From: Chloracidobacterium sp.
Lineage (GTDB): Bacteria > Acidobacteriota > Blastocatellia > Pyrinomonadales > Pyrinomonadaceae
Direction of reading: 5' to 3'
Assembly: GCA_016716305.1 (NCBI GenBank)
Contig: JADJWP010000001.1
Location: 186,001-250,000, forward strand
DNA length: 64,000 nt
Part shown: positions 1 to 8,562 of the stretch, in pieces
Position numbering within the stretch: position 1 is the stretch's first letter
How the letters are laid out: the number at the start of each line of letters is the position of its first letter
The notes under the pieces: model-generated
Seen by the model: only the letters and a program-made list of their open reading frames with translations
The model's database searches: none
What the model was told of the DNA's origin: nothing
Made by a program: the position numbers and the translations under genes

Positions 1-1
1 T

Positions 2-412
2 GCGCAGGCGCAGACCACACCGCCGGCGACAACGCCCGGCAACGTATCGCGCATAGTTTACTTTGACGTCCTGCCCGGAAAGGGCAACGATAACACCAAC
101 CATATCCGGAAGAACCAGATGCCGATACTCGAGGAACAAAAGAAGCAGGGTTTGATCCTTAGCTATGGCTTCTTTACCAAGCCGTCGACGGACGGCCCGG
201 GCGATTGGGATCTTGGGCTTGTCATCACATACAAGAATTATGCCGACGCGATCGACGCCAATCCCGAAAGAGCAGCAAAATTTGACGCGATCGGGCTAAA
301 ACATTACGGTTCGGCCGAGGCGCGAACAACCGCAAACGATGCGGCTAACGGATTTCGCACCGTCGTCCGCAGCTATTTGGTCAGAGGCGTTACATTCAAC
401 CCGATGCCATAG
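2..412 (+). CDS. Secreted protein of unknown function, 5' truncated
   Basis: The reading frame is open from the window edge, so the start lies outside. The visible part begins with residues AQAQTTPPATTPGN, which look like the end of a signal peptide (AxA cleavage) followed by a Pro/Thr linker. The rest is a compact domain of about 115 residues with alternating strands and helices (VYFDVLPGKG, LGLVITYKNYADA, FDAIGLKHYG), which could be a ferredoxin-like dimeric alpha/beta barrel; that is only an impression. An ATG at 119 is internal to the continuous frame and is probably not the true start. A strong terminator follows within 60 bases, so this is the last gene of its transcript. Confidence 0.7.
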   Translation, partial: AQAQTTPPATTPGNVSRIVYFDVLPGKGNDNTNHIRKNQMPILEEQKKQGLILSYGFFTKPSTDGPGDWDLGLVITYKNYADAIDANPERAAKFDAIGLKHYGSAEARTTANDAANGFRTVVRSYLVRGVTFNPMP

Positions 413-442
413 CACCGCTCTCCGCATGAATGTCGATAAAAG

Positions 443-471
443 GCCTCGGCACCCGCCGGGGCTTTTTTTTT
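443..471 (+). terminator. Rho-independent terminator
   Basis: GCCTCGGC and GCCGGGGC form an 8-bp stem (one G-T pair) around an ACCC loop, followed by nine T. It closes the truncated secreted gene upstream. Near-identical stem/loop cores recur at 1758-1785 (+) and 5103-5129 (-). Confidence 0.9.
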
Positions 472-533
472 GAAACTTCGGTCTGAAAAGCGTCGTTATC
501 CGCGGTGGACACCTAAAAGAAGGAGGGATCGAA

Positions 534-1250
534 ATGGCGACATCACCAGGCCGCGGCCGTGCGGTTGGCGCACTGCTTCTACTGCAAATGGCGACCGGGC
601 TGATCCTGCCCTTTGTCTTTATACTTCCTATCAATATAGGCTCGCCGGAATTTCTCGTTCCGGCCCTCGCGGAATCAGCTCGCGTTCGTGCGGCGGTCCT
701 TGTCGCGTTCGTTGGTGGGGCACTCTGTATTGCTATCGCCGCAACAATATTCCCCGTGCTCCGGCGACGCAGCGAGACTCTTGCGGTTGCACTTGTCGCG
801 TCGTGTACTGTCAGTGCAGCCCTTGACGCAGTTCACAATGGAACGGTCATGTCGTTGCTGGCAGTTGCGAAACAGGCTCCGGATTTCCCTCCCGGCGACG
901 CCTCGCTAATTGCAATGGCGGCCACTGCTTATTCCGCACGAGTTGCGGCACATTACGCCCAACTGGTCGGGTTTGCGGGTTGGCTTTTTGTGTTTTACAC
1001 AGCGATGTTCCGGTTCAGGCTTGTCCCAAGGCCGATCGCGGTCTTAGGCCTCGCTGCCATCGTTTTCCAATTCTCGGGCGTAACGCTCTCACACTATCTC
1101 GGCTACACGATCCAAGGAATTTTCGCGATGCCGCTAGCCCCTGTCCATCTGTTGACCGCAACATGGCTATTGGTCAAAGGTTTCGATCGTCCCGCAATGG
1201 GCGAAAACCAGAATGAGGAGGTCCAATGCGATTCATACGTTATATCCTGA
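534..1250 (+). CDS. DUF4386-family integral membrane protein
   Basis: This is a 238-residue protein with about six hydrophobic spans. The overall pattern (short basic N-terminus, GLILPFVFILPIN, an AALDAVHNGTVMSLL-like central segment, AHYAQLVGFAGWLFVFY, and a C-terminal span before a short polar tail) fits the DUF4386 family, whose function is unknown. An AGGAGG ribosome-binding site lies 8 bases before the ATG. The 3' end overlaps the next gene by 25 bases, implying translational coupling. The family call comes from memory of its general pattern; the membrane topology is seen directly. Confidence 0.75.
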   Translation: MATSPGRGRAVGALLLLQMATGLILPFVFILPINIGSPEFLVPALAESARVRAAVLVAFVGGALCIAIAATIFPVLRRRSETLAVALVASCTVSAALDAVHNGTVMSLLAVAKQAPDFPPGDASLIAMAATAYSARVAAHYAQLVGFAGWLFVFYTAMFRFRLVPRPIAVLGLAAIVFQFSGVTLSHYLGYTIQGIFAMPLAPVHLLTATWLLVKGFDRPAMGENQNEEVQCDSYVIS

Positions 1251-1675
1251 AACCCAACAACGAAAAATACGAAGGAGTTCGCCCCATCAATATCTATCTC
1301 CTTAGACTGTTGTATCTACTTATGCCGCTGGGCGCCGGGACAGAAGCATGGCAAACGCTCGCCGCCCATGAGGGCCCGTGGGATCATACAAAGGCTGTCG
1401 CATGGTGCGTTTGGGCTGCTTATCCGACGTTGTCGGTCTTTGGTTTGATACGTCCGCTTAAATGGCTTCCGATCATTGTCTTCATGATCTTTTACAAATC
1501 ACTGTGGCTATTGGTCGTTGCCTATCCACTCTGGAAATCGGGCTCATTGCCCGGCAACGCCGCCGAGCAGATGGCTGGTGTATTCGCCGCCGCGCCATTC
1601 ATCGCGTTGATCGTTCCCTGGCCATATTTTGTAAGGAACTTTGTGTTCTGGCGCAGTTCTATAGTTTCGACATAA
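1226..1675 (+). CDS. Small integral membrane protein, unknown
   Basis: This 149-residue protein has four predicted membrane spans (around residues 22-40, 58-78, 85-105 and 118-138). A GAGGAGG ribosome-binding site lies just before the ATG, inside the end of the preceding DUF4386 gene, so the two are almost certainly co-transcribed and coupled. I do not recognise the family. A terminator follows about 80 bases after the stop, closing a two-gene operon. Confidence 0.75.
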   Translation: MRFIRYILKPNNEKYEGVRPINIYLLRLLYLLMPLGAGTEAWQTLAAHEGPWDHTKAVAWCVWAAYPTLSVFGLIRPLKWLPIIVFMIFYKSLWLLVVAYPLWKSGSLPGNAAEQMAGVFAAAPFIALIVPWPYFVRNFVFWRSSIVST

Positions 1676-1757
1676 TATTTGACAGCACTCTTCGCCCCTC
1701 TGCGGAGGCGTTCGAATCAAACGCGGATGTTGACGCTAAGGTTGAGAAAGAACGAGG

Positions 1758-1785
1758 CGTCGGCACCCGCCGGGACTTTTTTTTT
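1758..1785 (+). terminator. Rho-independent terminator
   Basis: GTCGGC pairs with GCC..GAC around an ACCC loop (two-base bulge in the 3' arm), followed by nine T. It ends the 534-1675 operon. The core CGGCACCCGCCGGG is the same as in the terminator at 443-471. Confidence 0.85.
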
Positions 1786-1901
1786 GTTCCTATAAATGAT
1801 CGTTCACTCCGAAGAAAAACGGACGATCGAAATCCACGACGGCGGCTTGTGTAAATTGCTGACAGCTATTAACGTAATTGGGAAAATTTTACTAAGAACA
1901 T

Positions 1902-2330
1902 ATGAACCTCGCTGTCAAGATCAGTCTCTTATCGTCAGGGCTTTTTCTTTTGGCCGGTATGTTCGTAGGAATAGTCAAACATCAGCAGATGCTGAAGAGC
2001 GCAGATCACATGGCGCCGGCATATATCGACATTGCCCATCGTGCAGCGTTTCTGTATAGCTTTGCGATGCTTGTGATCGCAAAGCTGCTGGAATACAGCC
2101 CGTACTCAGAAACGGTCCAGCTTGTAGCCATGGGTCTTGTCCTCGTTTTCCTGAGCGTTACGATCGTCGGGTATTTCATCACCGGAATGATGAACAAGAC
2201 CGACAATCTGTTTCGGCACCGCGACTTTCGGACCACCTGGTACGTGTATATGCTGACGGTCGGCGAGATCGGAGGATTGGCGATCATTTTATGGGGCTTC
2301 GTTTCGACACAGTTCCTTGGGCGAGCGTAG
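1902..2330 (+). CDS. Four-span small membrane protein, unknown
   Basis: This 142-residue protein has four hydrophobic segments (about residues 6-24, 45-65, 75-95 and 112-135) separated by short polar loops. The layout loosely recalls hydroxylaminobenzene mutase-like four-helix membrane proteins, but I see no diagnostic motif and give no function. It opens a second run of membrane-protein genes after the terminator at 1785. The next gene begins 15 bases downstream, suggesting co-transcription. Confidence 0.65.
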   Translation: MNLAVKISLLSSGLFLLAGMFVGIVKHQQMLKSADHMAPAYIDIAHRAAFLYSFAMLVIAKLLEYSPYSETVQLVAMGLVLVFLSVTIVGYFITGMMNKTDNLFRHRDFRTTWYVYMLTVGEIGGLAIILWGFVSTQFLGRA

Positions 2331-2345
2331 ATCAGCTTCAATATC

Positions 2346-2882
2346 ATGGACCCGGACAGATACTTTATTGCCACAGCCCAGATATCCCTCGCAATTGCGG
2401 GGTTCGCCGGGATCGTTGCCGCTTATCGCAATGAATCCGTCCATGATTGGGGTGAGGTCGAGCGGTTTTGGCTCCGACTGCAGCTGCTGAACTCGGTCCT
2501 GCCTTTCACATTCAGTTTGGCTGGCATCTTCTACCTTGCGACGGGCCCGTATTCGATCAACGGCTGGCCGATCTTAAGCGGATTTGCGGCGGTTTGTCTG
2601 GTGCCCTATGCCGTAATGATCGTACGAAGGCTGCGCGGTTTCGCTCCCGGAACCCTCCAGGCAGCGGGTAGTGGGCCTATCGTTAGTTATGCGTTGGTTT
2701 CCGCGCTTATCGCCATCTGTCTGCTTCAGGTTTGGAACGCAGCGTTCGCATCGGCGTTCTGGCCATTTTTCGGGGCGATCCTGGCACTGATCTTTGGAGC
2801 AGTGTTTCAGTTCGTTCGGCTTGTTCTGAAACCACAGCGGCAGACGTCGAAAGCAAATAACCAAGACATGGAGGGCGGATAA
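2346..2882 (+). CDS. Small membrane protein, unknown
   Basis: This 178-residue protein has about five membrane spans. The N-terminus (MDPDRYFIATAQISLAIAGFAGIVAAY) is itself a membrane helix with a small-residue face; a charged hydrophilic tail (KPQRQTSKANNQ) ends it. The ATG follows the previous stop by 15 bases and the next start follows this stop by one base, so it is the middle gene of a tight three-gene unit (1902-3288). No family recognised. Confidence 0.7.
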   Translation: MDPDRYFIATAQISLAIAGFAGIVAAYRNESVHDWGEVERFWLRLQLLNSVLPFTFSLAGIFYLATGPYSINGWPILSGFAAVCLVPYAVMIVRRLRGFAPGTLQAAGSGPIVSYALVSALIAICLLQVWNAAFASAFWPFFGAILALIFGAVFQFVRLVLKPQRQTSKANNQDMEGG

Positions 2883-2883
2883 A

Positions 2884-3288
2884 TTGGAATACGCCGTTGG
2901 AATAATTCTCGGGATCGCCGTCGGGATCTTCTCGACCGTTGTTGGCCTCGACCGTGACCGTGCCCTCTACCCGGCAATACTGGTCGTCATTGCGTCGTAT
3001 TACGGACTCTATGCAGTTCTGGGCGGCTCGAACACCGCGATTGTGCTCGAAACGCTGGTCGGCCTGCTATTTGTCGCCGTAGCTGCGGTTGGGTTCAGAG
3101 TCGATCTTTGGATCGTCGCGGCCGGCACGGTCGGACACGGCATATTCGATATTTTTCACCACCTGATAATCGAAAATCCGGGCCTTCCGACCTGGTGGCC
3201 GATGTTTTGCATGTCGATCGACATAACGCTCGGTGTCTACATGGCATGGCTGCTTTGGAGCAAAAGAGTCCGAGTAAAGCCGTTCTGA
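2884..3288 (+). CDS. Small membrane protein, unknown (TTG start)
   Basis: This 134-residue protein has four to five hydrophobic segments. Notable polar residues lie in the hydrophobic context: VGHGIFDIFHHL (three His, one Asp near residues 82-95) and CMSIDI. These could bind metal or a cofactor, but that is inference. Translation most likely starts at TTG (2884), one base after the preceding stop, with a GGAGGG sequence inside the end of that gene as ribosome-binding site. Last gene of the 1902-3288 unit. Family not recognised. Confidence 0.7.
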   Translation: MEYAVGIILGIAVGIFSTVVGLDRDRALYPAILVVIASYYGLYAVLGGSNTAIVLETLVGLLFVAVAAVGFRVDLWIVAAGTVGHGIFDIFHHLIIENPGLPTWWPMFCMSIDITLGVYMAWLLWSKRVRVKPF

Positions 3289-3433
3289 CTCCGCTGTTAT
3301 TCTTCGCGATTTCTTGTATAATTCCGAAATTCACCTCACCTTTTTAGTTCAATTTGATCACGCGGCGACGTAGCAAGTCGACGTCTGAGACGCAGACGAT
3401 CTTGCGAGCATTCTGCTATTCCCAAACCAGGAA

Positions 3434-4315
3434 GTGACGATCGCGACGTCGCGGACGACCTCGGCTATGAAGAGAGCACCCGGAAGAACTGCCTTTGCGA
3501 TATTGGCCGCGGCTCCTTTTATTATTGCGGGACTTGTCATCGCGACCCCGATCAGAACCGGCGGGTATCACCTTCCCGTAGGCGTGGCAGCATTTGCTGT
3601 GATCGCCGCTGTCATGTTTCAGTTCGCCCGAATCGGATGGCGTTCGGACGACGGCCGCGAAATGGTGACCGCGGGCGTGCTCTTCTTTCTGCCGTTCATG
3701 TTGTTCGCGCTTTTGTGGGTCGGCATGTCGACGCCATACCACACCACTCCAGCTGAGAACCTAATGAGGTACGAAGTGCTGGTGGTCGGCTCGGTCGCGG
3801 TCAGCTGCGGTTTCCTGTTTCTTTTTCGCATCGTATCGAAGCGTGGCGAACGCTATTTCGCGACTCTCTTTCTCGGCGTTTCGATGCTGGCAGGTGCGGT
3901 GTATTTGACGTGGAACTGCTTCCAAGCGGGAATGTGGCTGATCCGGGTCAATAATGATGCCGTAACACCGCACATCGCGGATCTGATCTCAATACTCGAC
4001 GTGTTTATCTTTTTCGCAACGATAATGATGTACGTCGCTACCGCAGTTGCTGCCCTTTCGATGAAAAAGGCTCACCTGCTTTCGAGTCGCGCGTCGGCGG
4101 TTTTTCTTTGGGTGTCGATGTTCGGCGCGCTTGCCGTGATCCTCCGCGGCGTCGTCTATCCCGGAGATTCCCGCGCATCGAGTCCGGCACTTTATGAGGT
4201 GCCGGGACTGATCGCGGGCATCCCGGCGATGCCGTGGCTGATGCCATGTTTGCTCGGAGCCGTACTGCTCCGCCGGTCGAATGAAACGGCGGTGGGGGCA
4301 CGCGATCTCGCCTGA
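3434..4315 (+). CDS. Polytopic membrane protein, unknown
   Basis: This 293-residue protein has seven to eight membrane segments spread over the whole length and short loops. The GTG at 3434 gives MTIATSRTTSAMKRAPGRTAF; an internal ATG at 3467 (MKRAPGR) is an equally plausible start because neither has a clear ribosome-binding site. A TATAAT at 3317-3322 and a long hairpin at 3373-3405 lie upstream, so it may have its own promoter and structured leader. Convergent with the exported CsgG-like gene, with a shared hairpin between them. I do not recognise the family. Confidence 0.7.
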   Translation: MTIATSRTTSAMKRAPGRTAFAILAAAPFIIAGLVIATPIRTGGYHLPVGVAAFAVIAAVMFQFARIGWRSDDGREMVTAGVLFFLPFMLFALLWVGMSTPYHTTPAENLMRYEVLVVGSVAVSCGFLFLFRIVSKRGERYFATLFLGVSMLAGAVYLTWNCFQAGMWLIRVNNDAVTPHIADLISILDVFIFFATIMMYVATAVAALSMKKAHLLSSRASAVFLWVSMFGALAVILRGVVYPGDSRASSPALYEVPGLIAGIPAMPWLMPCLLGAVLLRRSNETAVGARDLA

Positions 4316-4324
4316 GCGATCGGA

Positions 4325-4355
4325 TCAAAGGCCCCGGAAGATATCGAGGCCTTGA
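4325..4355. terminator. Convergent terminator-like hairpin
   Basis: TCAAAGGCCCCG pairs with CGAGGCCTTGA across an 8-base loop (one mismatch). It sits between the stops of two convergent genes (3434-4315 and 4375-4929). The U-tract is poor on both strands, so efficiency is uncertain. Confidence 0.6.
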
Positions 4356-4374
4356 TGTTCGATTTAGCTAATGA

Positions 4375-4929
4375 CTAAAACACTGAAATCAGAGCTTCCG
4401 TCAGCCTTTCGATCGCGGGTTTCATCACCTTGGTCTGCATCTCGGCAGCTCCCGTCGATCTCATCGCGCTCGTTGCCTGCTGCAAGGTCTCGCCGGCGTA
4501 TTTGACCTTACCGGTTGCGACCTCGACGAGCCGGGCTTTCAGCGTCGCCGAGCCGGCGGTGTTGTATTCGGCCACCATTCCCGTCAACACATAGCTGACG
4601 CCCATCTGCTTGCCGACCCTCACGGCGGCCGCCGTCGAAGTTCCATTGATCGCGGCCAGATCGCTTTGCGACGCGGCTCGCGTGTTCCTTACGTCGACCA
4701 CATCGAACGCCTTGCTTTGTGTAAGCGAGAAAGCGATGCTTGCCTGAAGCTGCCTTTTGGCCTCGGCCGTCATCGCGGCGGCGTTCGGCCCGGGCGTAAA
4801 TTCGACCACGGCGATCCGGATCCTTGCCGATCTGTCATTGCGGCCGGCCGCGGCTCTCGATGAGGTCTGTGCGAACGACAAACCCGCCAACACGGTCACT
4901 AAAATAGCTGCTGCAAATAAGTTCTTCAT
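4375..4929 (-). CDS. Exported CsgG/LpoB-like protein
   Basis: The protein has 184 residues from the ATG at 4929, which has a GAGGAG ribosome-binding site; the longer frame to 4959 lacks one. A signal peptide (MKNLFAAAILVTVLAGLSFAQ) is followed by a domain with RIAVVEFTP, a helix of the AEAKRQLQASI type, FDVVDVR, GKQMGVSYVLTGMV and LKARLVEVATGKV. This order is the one seen in CsgG-fold periplasmic proteins (curli secretion CsgG, LpoB-like and related). It has no lipobox, so it is probably periplasmic or secreted. The real partner is unknown. Confidence 0.75.
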   Translation of the reverse strand: MKNLFAAAILVTVLAGLSFAQTSSRAAAGRNDRSARIRIAVVEFTPGPNAAAMTAEAKRQLQASIAFSLTQSKAFDVVDVRNTRAASQSDLAAINGTSTAAAVRVGKQMGVSYVLTGMVAEYNTAGSATLKARLVEVATGKVKYAGETLQQATSAMRSTGAAEMQTKVMKPAIERLTEALISVF

Positions 4930-5102
4930 ATCTCTCCTCAAAAATCGATGTCTAGCCACTTTCTTGTAGCCATCAATTACTGCGTTTGGGAAAGCAGGAA
5001 ACTATCATCGGCGGCGAATAATTTTCCGAGGATTTGGCAAAGTTCCAATGTTTGTTCCGAGATCATTCAAGATCTCGGGGCATCGGCGGCCGGATCACGA
5101 CG

Positions 5103-5129
5103 AAAAAGCCCCGGCAACCGCCGAGGCCC
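5103..5129 (-). terminator. Rho-independent terminator (minus strand)
   Basis: Read on the minus strand, GCCTCGGC, loop GGTT, GCCGGGGC and then five T. It lies 28 bases after the stop of the gene at 5158-5547 and shares its stem with the terminator at 443-471. Confidence 0.85.
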
Positions 5130-5157
5130 GTTTCAAACTCAATATCCGAAAGAAACG

Positions 5158-5547
5158 CTATTCGCTCTTGGGTTTTGGAACGCGCTTGGCACTCCATTCG
5201 TCGCTGGCGTTCTCGTTGAACGATACCGTTCCACCCATCGAATCGCCGCTGACCTTACCGACATAACTGAGTGTCACGCTGTTGCCGTTGTAGGCAATTG
5301 TATAACTGAAGGCAATGTCGTCGCCCTTGATCGTGCCTGTTACGGGCACGTCTCCGGCAGATCGCTTTGCCGTTCCGGTCAGCTTTTCGCCGTCAACGCT
5401 CAGGATCAGTTTGAACGACCTTGGCCCGCCCGGCGTATTGAATGATGCGTCCCATTCGCCAGCCACTGATGTCTGGGCCGCAACGCCGTCCGCAAAAGCC
5501 ATCATCAGGCCAAACGAAAATAAGATCGAAATGATAACTGTTTTCAT
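5158..5547 (-). CDS. Small secreted beta-rich protein
   Basis: The protein has 129 residues from the ATG at 5547, preceded by GGAG at 8 bases; the longer frame to 5565 is not supported. A signal peptide ends at VAAQ. The mature part alternates short strands (GEWDASFNTPGG, FKLILSVDGEKLTGTAKRS, VTGTIKGDDIAFSYTI), a pattern common in small exported lipocalin-like or extracellular beta-sandwich proteins of this phylum. No catalytic residues are evident. It lies just downstream of the dienelactone hydrolase gene on the same strand, 39 bases away, and may be co-transcribed. Confidence 0.75.
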   Translation of the reverse strand: MKTVIISILFSFGLMMAFADGVAAQTSVAGEWDASFNTPGGPRSFKLILSVDGEKLTGTAKRSAGDVPVTGTIKGDDIAFSYTIAYNGNSVTLSYVGKVSGDSMGGTVSFNENASDEWSAKRVPKPKSE

Positions 5548-5586
5548 AGTAACTCCTTGATCCAAACCTATCGGGTCATTTCCCGA

Positions 5587-6474
5587 TCACTTCAAATTCT
5601 TTTTGAAGAATTCGAGCGTCCGCTCCCATGCGAGCTTGGCTGATTCGGCGTCATAACGCGGTGTCGTGTCGTTGTGAAAGCCGTGCTGCTTGCCTTCGTA
5701 CATAAAAGACTCGAACTTCTTCTTGTTTGCTTTAAGGGCGGCTTCGTATGCTTCGATACCGGCATTGATACGCTGATCGTTTCCGGCATACTGGAACATC
5801 AGGGGAGCCTGGATCTTCGGCACATCTGCGACGCCGGCCTGATTTCCATAAAACGCGACGCCGGCATTGAGGTCTTTGCCAAGGCGAACCGCGAGTTGGT
5901 TGACCATTCCGCCGCCAAAACAAAAACCGACCGCACCCAATTTCTTTGTGCTATCCGGCCGTTTTTTCAGCCATAGGGCAGAGGCGACAAAATCCTCGGT
6001 CATCTTTTTGCCATCGACGGTGCGAAAAAGTGCAACGCCCTTCTGCTCATCGCCGGGATATCCACCGACCGACGTCAGGCCGTCCGGAGCGAATGCCATA
6101 AATCCAGCTTTGGCAAAACGTCGGGCAACATCCTCGATATATGGATTAAGGCCGCGATTTTCGTGGATCACAAGCACCGCAGGAAACCTTTTGCCTTTCG
6201 CAGGCTTCGCAAAATAGCCTTTTATCGAACCGTTTCCGGCGGGCGACGCAACGGTCTCGTAGCCGAGCGTCAAGGTCTTATCGTCCTTCGGAACCGTCTG
6301 AGCCCAGGCATAGTTGGGTGTCAGGCTCTCAAAGATCGCAGCAACCGTCAGCCCGCCGACCGCGAACTTCGTTATTCCGGCAAGAAACGACCTGCGATCA
6401 ATATCGCCGTGCTGATACTCGTGAAAAAGGTCCAACAGCTCCTGCGGATATTCGTCAGCGGTTTTTCGTTCCAT
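5587..6474 (-). CDS. Tat-exported dienelactone hydrolase family protein
   Basis: This 295-residue alpha/beta-hydrolase has the DLH triad: Cys185 in GFCFGGG, Asp233 in GNDQRIN and His264 in KQHGF. Substrate is unknown; the family cleaves dienelactones or other ester-like bonds. Residues 26-31 are DRRSFL followed by a hydrophobic stretch and AWAQ, a Tat-type export signal, although it is preceded by 25 extra residues. An AAGGAGG ribosome-binding site supports the ATG at 6474. Such Tat-signal DLH proteins with an N-terminal extension are common in soil bacteria and act outside the cytoplasm. Confidence 0.9.
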   Translation of the reverse strand: MERKTADEYPQELLDLFHEYQHGDIDRRSFLAGITKFAVGGLTVAAIFESLTPNYAWAQTVPKDDKTLTLGYETVASPAGNGSIKGYFAKPAKGKRFPAVLVIHENRGLNPYIEDVARRFAKAGFMAFAPDGLTSVGGYPGDEQKGVALFRTVDGKKMTEDFVASALWLKKRPDSTKKLGAVGFCFGGGMVNQLAVRLGKDLNAGVAFYGNQAGVADVPKIQAPLMFQYAGNDQRINAGIEAYEAALKANKKKFESFMYEGKQHGFHNDTTPRYDAESAKLAWERTLEFFKKNLK

Positions 6475-6565
6475 ACATCCTCCTTGTTTCTAAAAGAATA
6501 CCGTATGCCGAAGGTTATGCAAATAAGCACATGGCAGGCCGTATATGAGCACTATCAAAAGATCG

Positions 6566-6895
6566 CTACTTTTCGTCCTTGATCTTGAACGCATAATTTG
6601 CGATCGCTTCTTGTCTGGTCGAGCCGAATGCATAGCAGTCGCTTTCTTCAATGCTGACGAAATCGGGGCCGACGACGCAGTACTGATCGCCGTCCAGAAA
6701 GATCAGCGTCCCTTTGGGGCCGCGTTCCGCTTGGAGATCGGGGTCGTTTTTCAGGAATTCGAATTCTTCCGTCATATTGTTCAATGATAGCGCCAAACTG
6801 TCGTCGACATCGCTTCTGATATCACCAGCGGCCACATCAATTCGCTCCGGTCTTTTTCGTTGACTTGACCAGCCGTTCGTATTATCTTTAGCCAA
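6566..6895 (-). CDS. Hypothetical soluble protein
   Basis: The 109-residue frame starts at TTG (6895); an internal ATG at 6775 (MTEEFEFLKNDP, 69 residues) is an alternative. Neither has a visible ribosome-binding site. The C-terminal half looks like a small folded domain: LIFLDGDQYCVVGPDF, then IEESDCYAFGSTRQEAIANYAFK, ending in charged residues. The N-terminal half is polar and probably disordered, which favours the shorter start. No family recognised; lies divergently from the secreted gene at 6990. Confidence 0.5.
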   Translation of the reverse strand: MAKDNTNGWSSQRKRPERIDVAAGDIRSDVDDSLALSLNNMTEEFEFLKNDPDLQAERGPKGTLIFLDGDQYCVVGPDFVSIEESDCYAFGSTRQEAIANYAFKIKDEK

Positions 6896-6989
6896 ATTTC
6901 AACAGTTCGACTTAACTCCCTCCCGGACATCCGATCAGCGAACAAGGGTTTGGTTACTACATCCTTCTGTCCTTGAGAGGAGACCTACT

Positions 6990-8357
6990 ATGACCTCATG
7001 CGCCCATTGCTCTCGCCTCTGGCTCATTTCCTTCGTTACTTTGTTTCTTGCTGTGGTCCAGTTGTACGCACAAAACACGGCCTTTAGCTTTCAGGGCAAT
7101 CTACAGAACGCAGGGACTCCCTCGAACGGAAATTTCGATTTTGAGTTTTTGCTGTTCGACTCTCTTGCCGGAGGCTCGCAGATCGGAGCGACACAGACCC
7201 ACACCAATGTGACCGTCGCAAATGGCCTGTTTTCGGTTTCGCTGGACTTTGGCAGCGCCTTCCCTGGTGCGAATCGTTTTCTCGAGATCAGGGTCAGGCC
7301 GGCAGGCGGCGGCCCATTCACGGCATTGAACCCCAGGCAGCAGATCGCCAGTTCGCCGTATTCGATCAAGTCCATCTCGGCCGATGTGGCAGCGAACGCG
7401 TCTAACCTGAACAACCAGCCTGCGTCGTTCTATCAAAACGCGGCGAATCTGACCGCGGGTACCATCGCGGACGCTCGGATCGGATCGAATATCGCTCGGC
7501 GTGACGTTTCTAATACGTTCACAAGCCAGAACATATTCACCTCGAATGCGAACGAGTTTCGCGGAGACGGAGCGAATATCACCAATATCAATGCCGGGAG
7601 TATCTCATTCGGCACGATCGGCGACGGATTCCTTTCTGCAAATATTCCCCGCTTGAGCGCCGCGAACAATTTTTCCAATCAGAACAATTTCGGGTTCAGC
7701 GGCCGAACTCTTCAGATCCGCAACGATGGAGGAATTGTTCCCGGATTCAACCTCACCGGCAGCGGCGGCAACCTCGGCATTCTTCGACTTCGGAATTCGC
7801 TCGAGGTCTGGCCGAGCGACGACCTCTCCCGCGGAGCTCGCATCGATCTCCGCAACAATGCGGGCTCAGCAACGGTTGTTCTCAACGGAACCAATGGAAC
7901 GGTCGATGCCGCGAATCTTCCTGCATTCAAGGGAGTTCAGACCTTTCGAGACCCTCGCAACCTGGCGGCCGGCATCGACGTGGCCGGCGGAACATTTGCC
8001 GACCTTGAAAGCATGACTGTCAACGTTCCTGCAAACGGGTTCCTCGTCATAACGGCGACTGCTAATGTTGGCATACTGACCGTTCAGCCTGTTGCCGGCG
8101 TCGGGTCCGCTTGGTTGAAGCTTGAAGAGACGACTGGTGCTCCGGTTCAGCTGACCGAGGTTGGAAAGACCATATTCGTCAATGCATCGCAGGTCGGAAC
8201 CGTTGAGACGCTTGCAATATCATGGAGTATCCCGGTTGTTGCCGGAACCCGATCGTTCAAAACAATTTTGACTGTACCGACCGGCAACCCTGCACCGGCC
8301 CCGCTAAAGGTATGGACGACCACATTGAATGCGATCTTTGTTGGGCGCGGAATGTGA
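6990..8357 (+). CDS. Secreted tail-fibre-like surface protein
   Basis: This 455-residue protein has a signal peptide (LWLISFVTLFLAVVQLYAQ). After it comes a region FSFQGNLQNAGTPSNGNFDFEFLLFD, QIASSPYSIKS, typical of acidobacterial and myxobacterial exported proteins that resemble phage tail-fibre heads. Residues about 120-300 are Asn/Ala/Gly-rich with repeating short strands (ANLTAGTIADARIGSNIARRD), suggesting a beta-helical stalk. The C-terminal 130 residues form a beta-domain without known motif. GAGAGGAG precedes the ATG. No membrane anchor, so the protein is released or held by partners. Confidence 0.75.
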   Translation: MTSCAHCSRLWLISFVTLFLAVVQLYAQNTAFSFQGNLQNAGTPSNGNFDFEFLLFDSLAGGSQIGATQTHTNVTVANGLFSVSLDFGSAFPGANRFLEIRVRPAGGGPFTALNPRQQIASSPYSIKSISADVAANASNLNNQPASFYQNAANLTAGTIADARIGSNIARRDVSNTFTSQNIFTSNANEFRGDGANITNINAGSISFGTIGDGFLSANIPRLSAANNFSNQNNFGFSGRTLQIRNDGGIVPGFNLTGSGGNLGILRLRNSLEVWPSDDLSRGARIDLRNNAGSATVVLNGTNGTVDAANLPAFKGVQTFRDPRNLAAGIDVAGGTFADLESMTVNVPANGFLVITATANVGILTVQPVAGVGSAWLKLEETTGAPVQLTEVGKTIFVNASQVGTVETLAISWSIPVVAGTRSFKTILTVPTGNPAPAPLKVWTTTLNAIFVGRGM

Positions 8358-8562
8358 ACCACTTCCTTTTGCAGTCATTTATCAGGCAGTGCCATTTCCT
8401 CTCGGGCTTCACTCAATAAGGTCGCGTTGGTTTTGCTCATTCAAGCCCGGCCCTTTGTAGCAAACTCATGTTCCGCTGATCGCAAAGATAACGTTACCGG
8501 ATGTTACAGAGCAAAATTCGTGGCAAACGTCCGAGTTATGGTAATCTTTTTATTCGGCCGTT

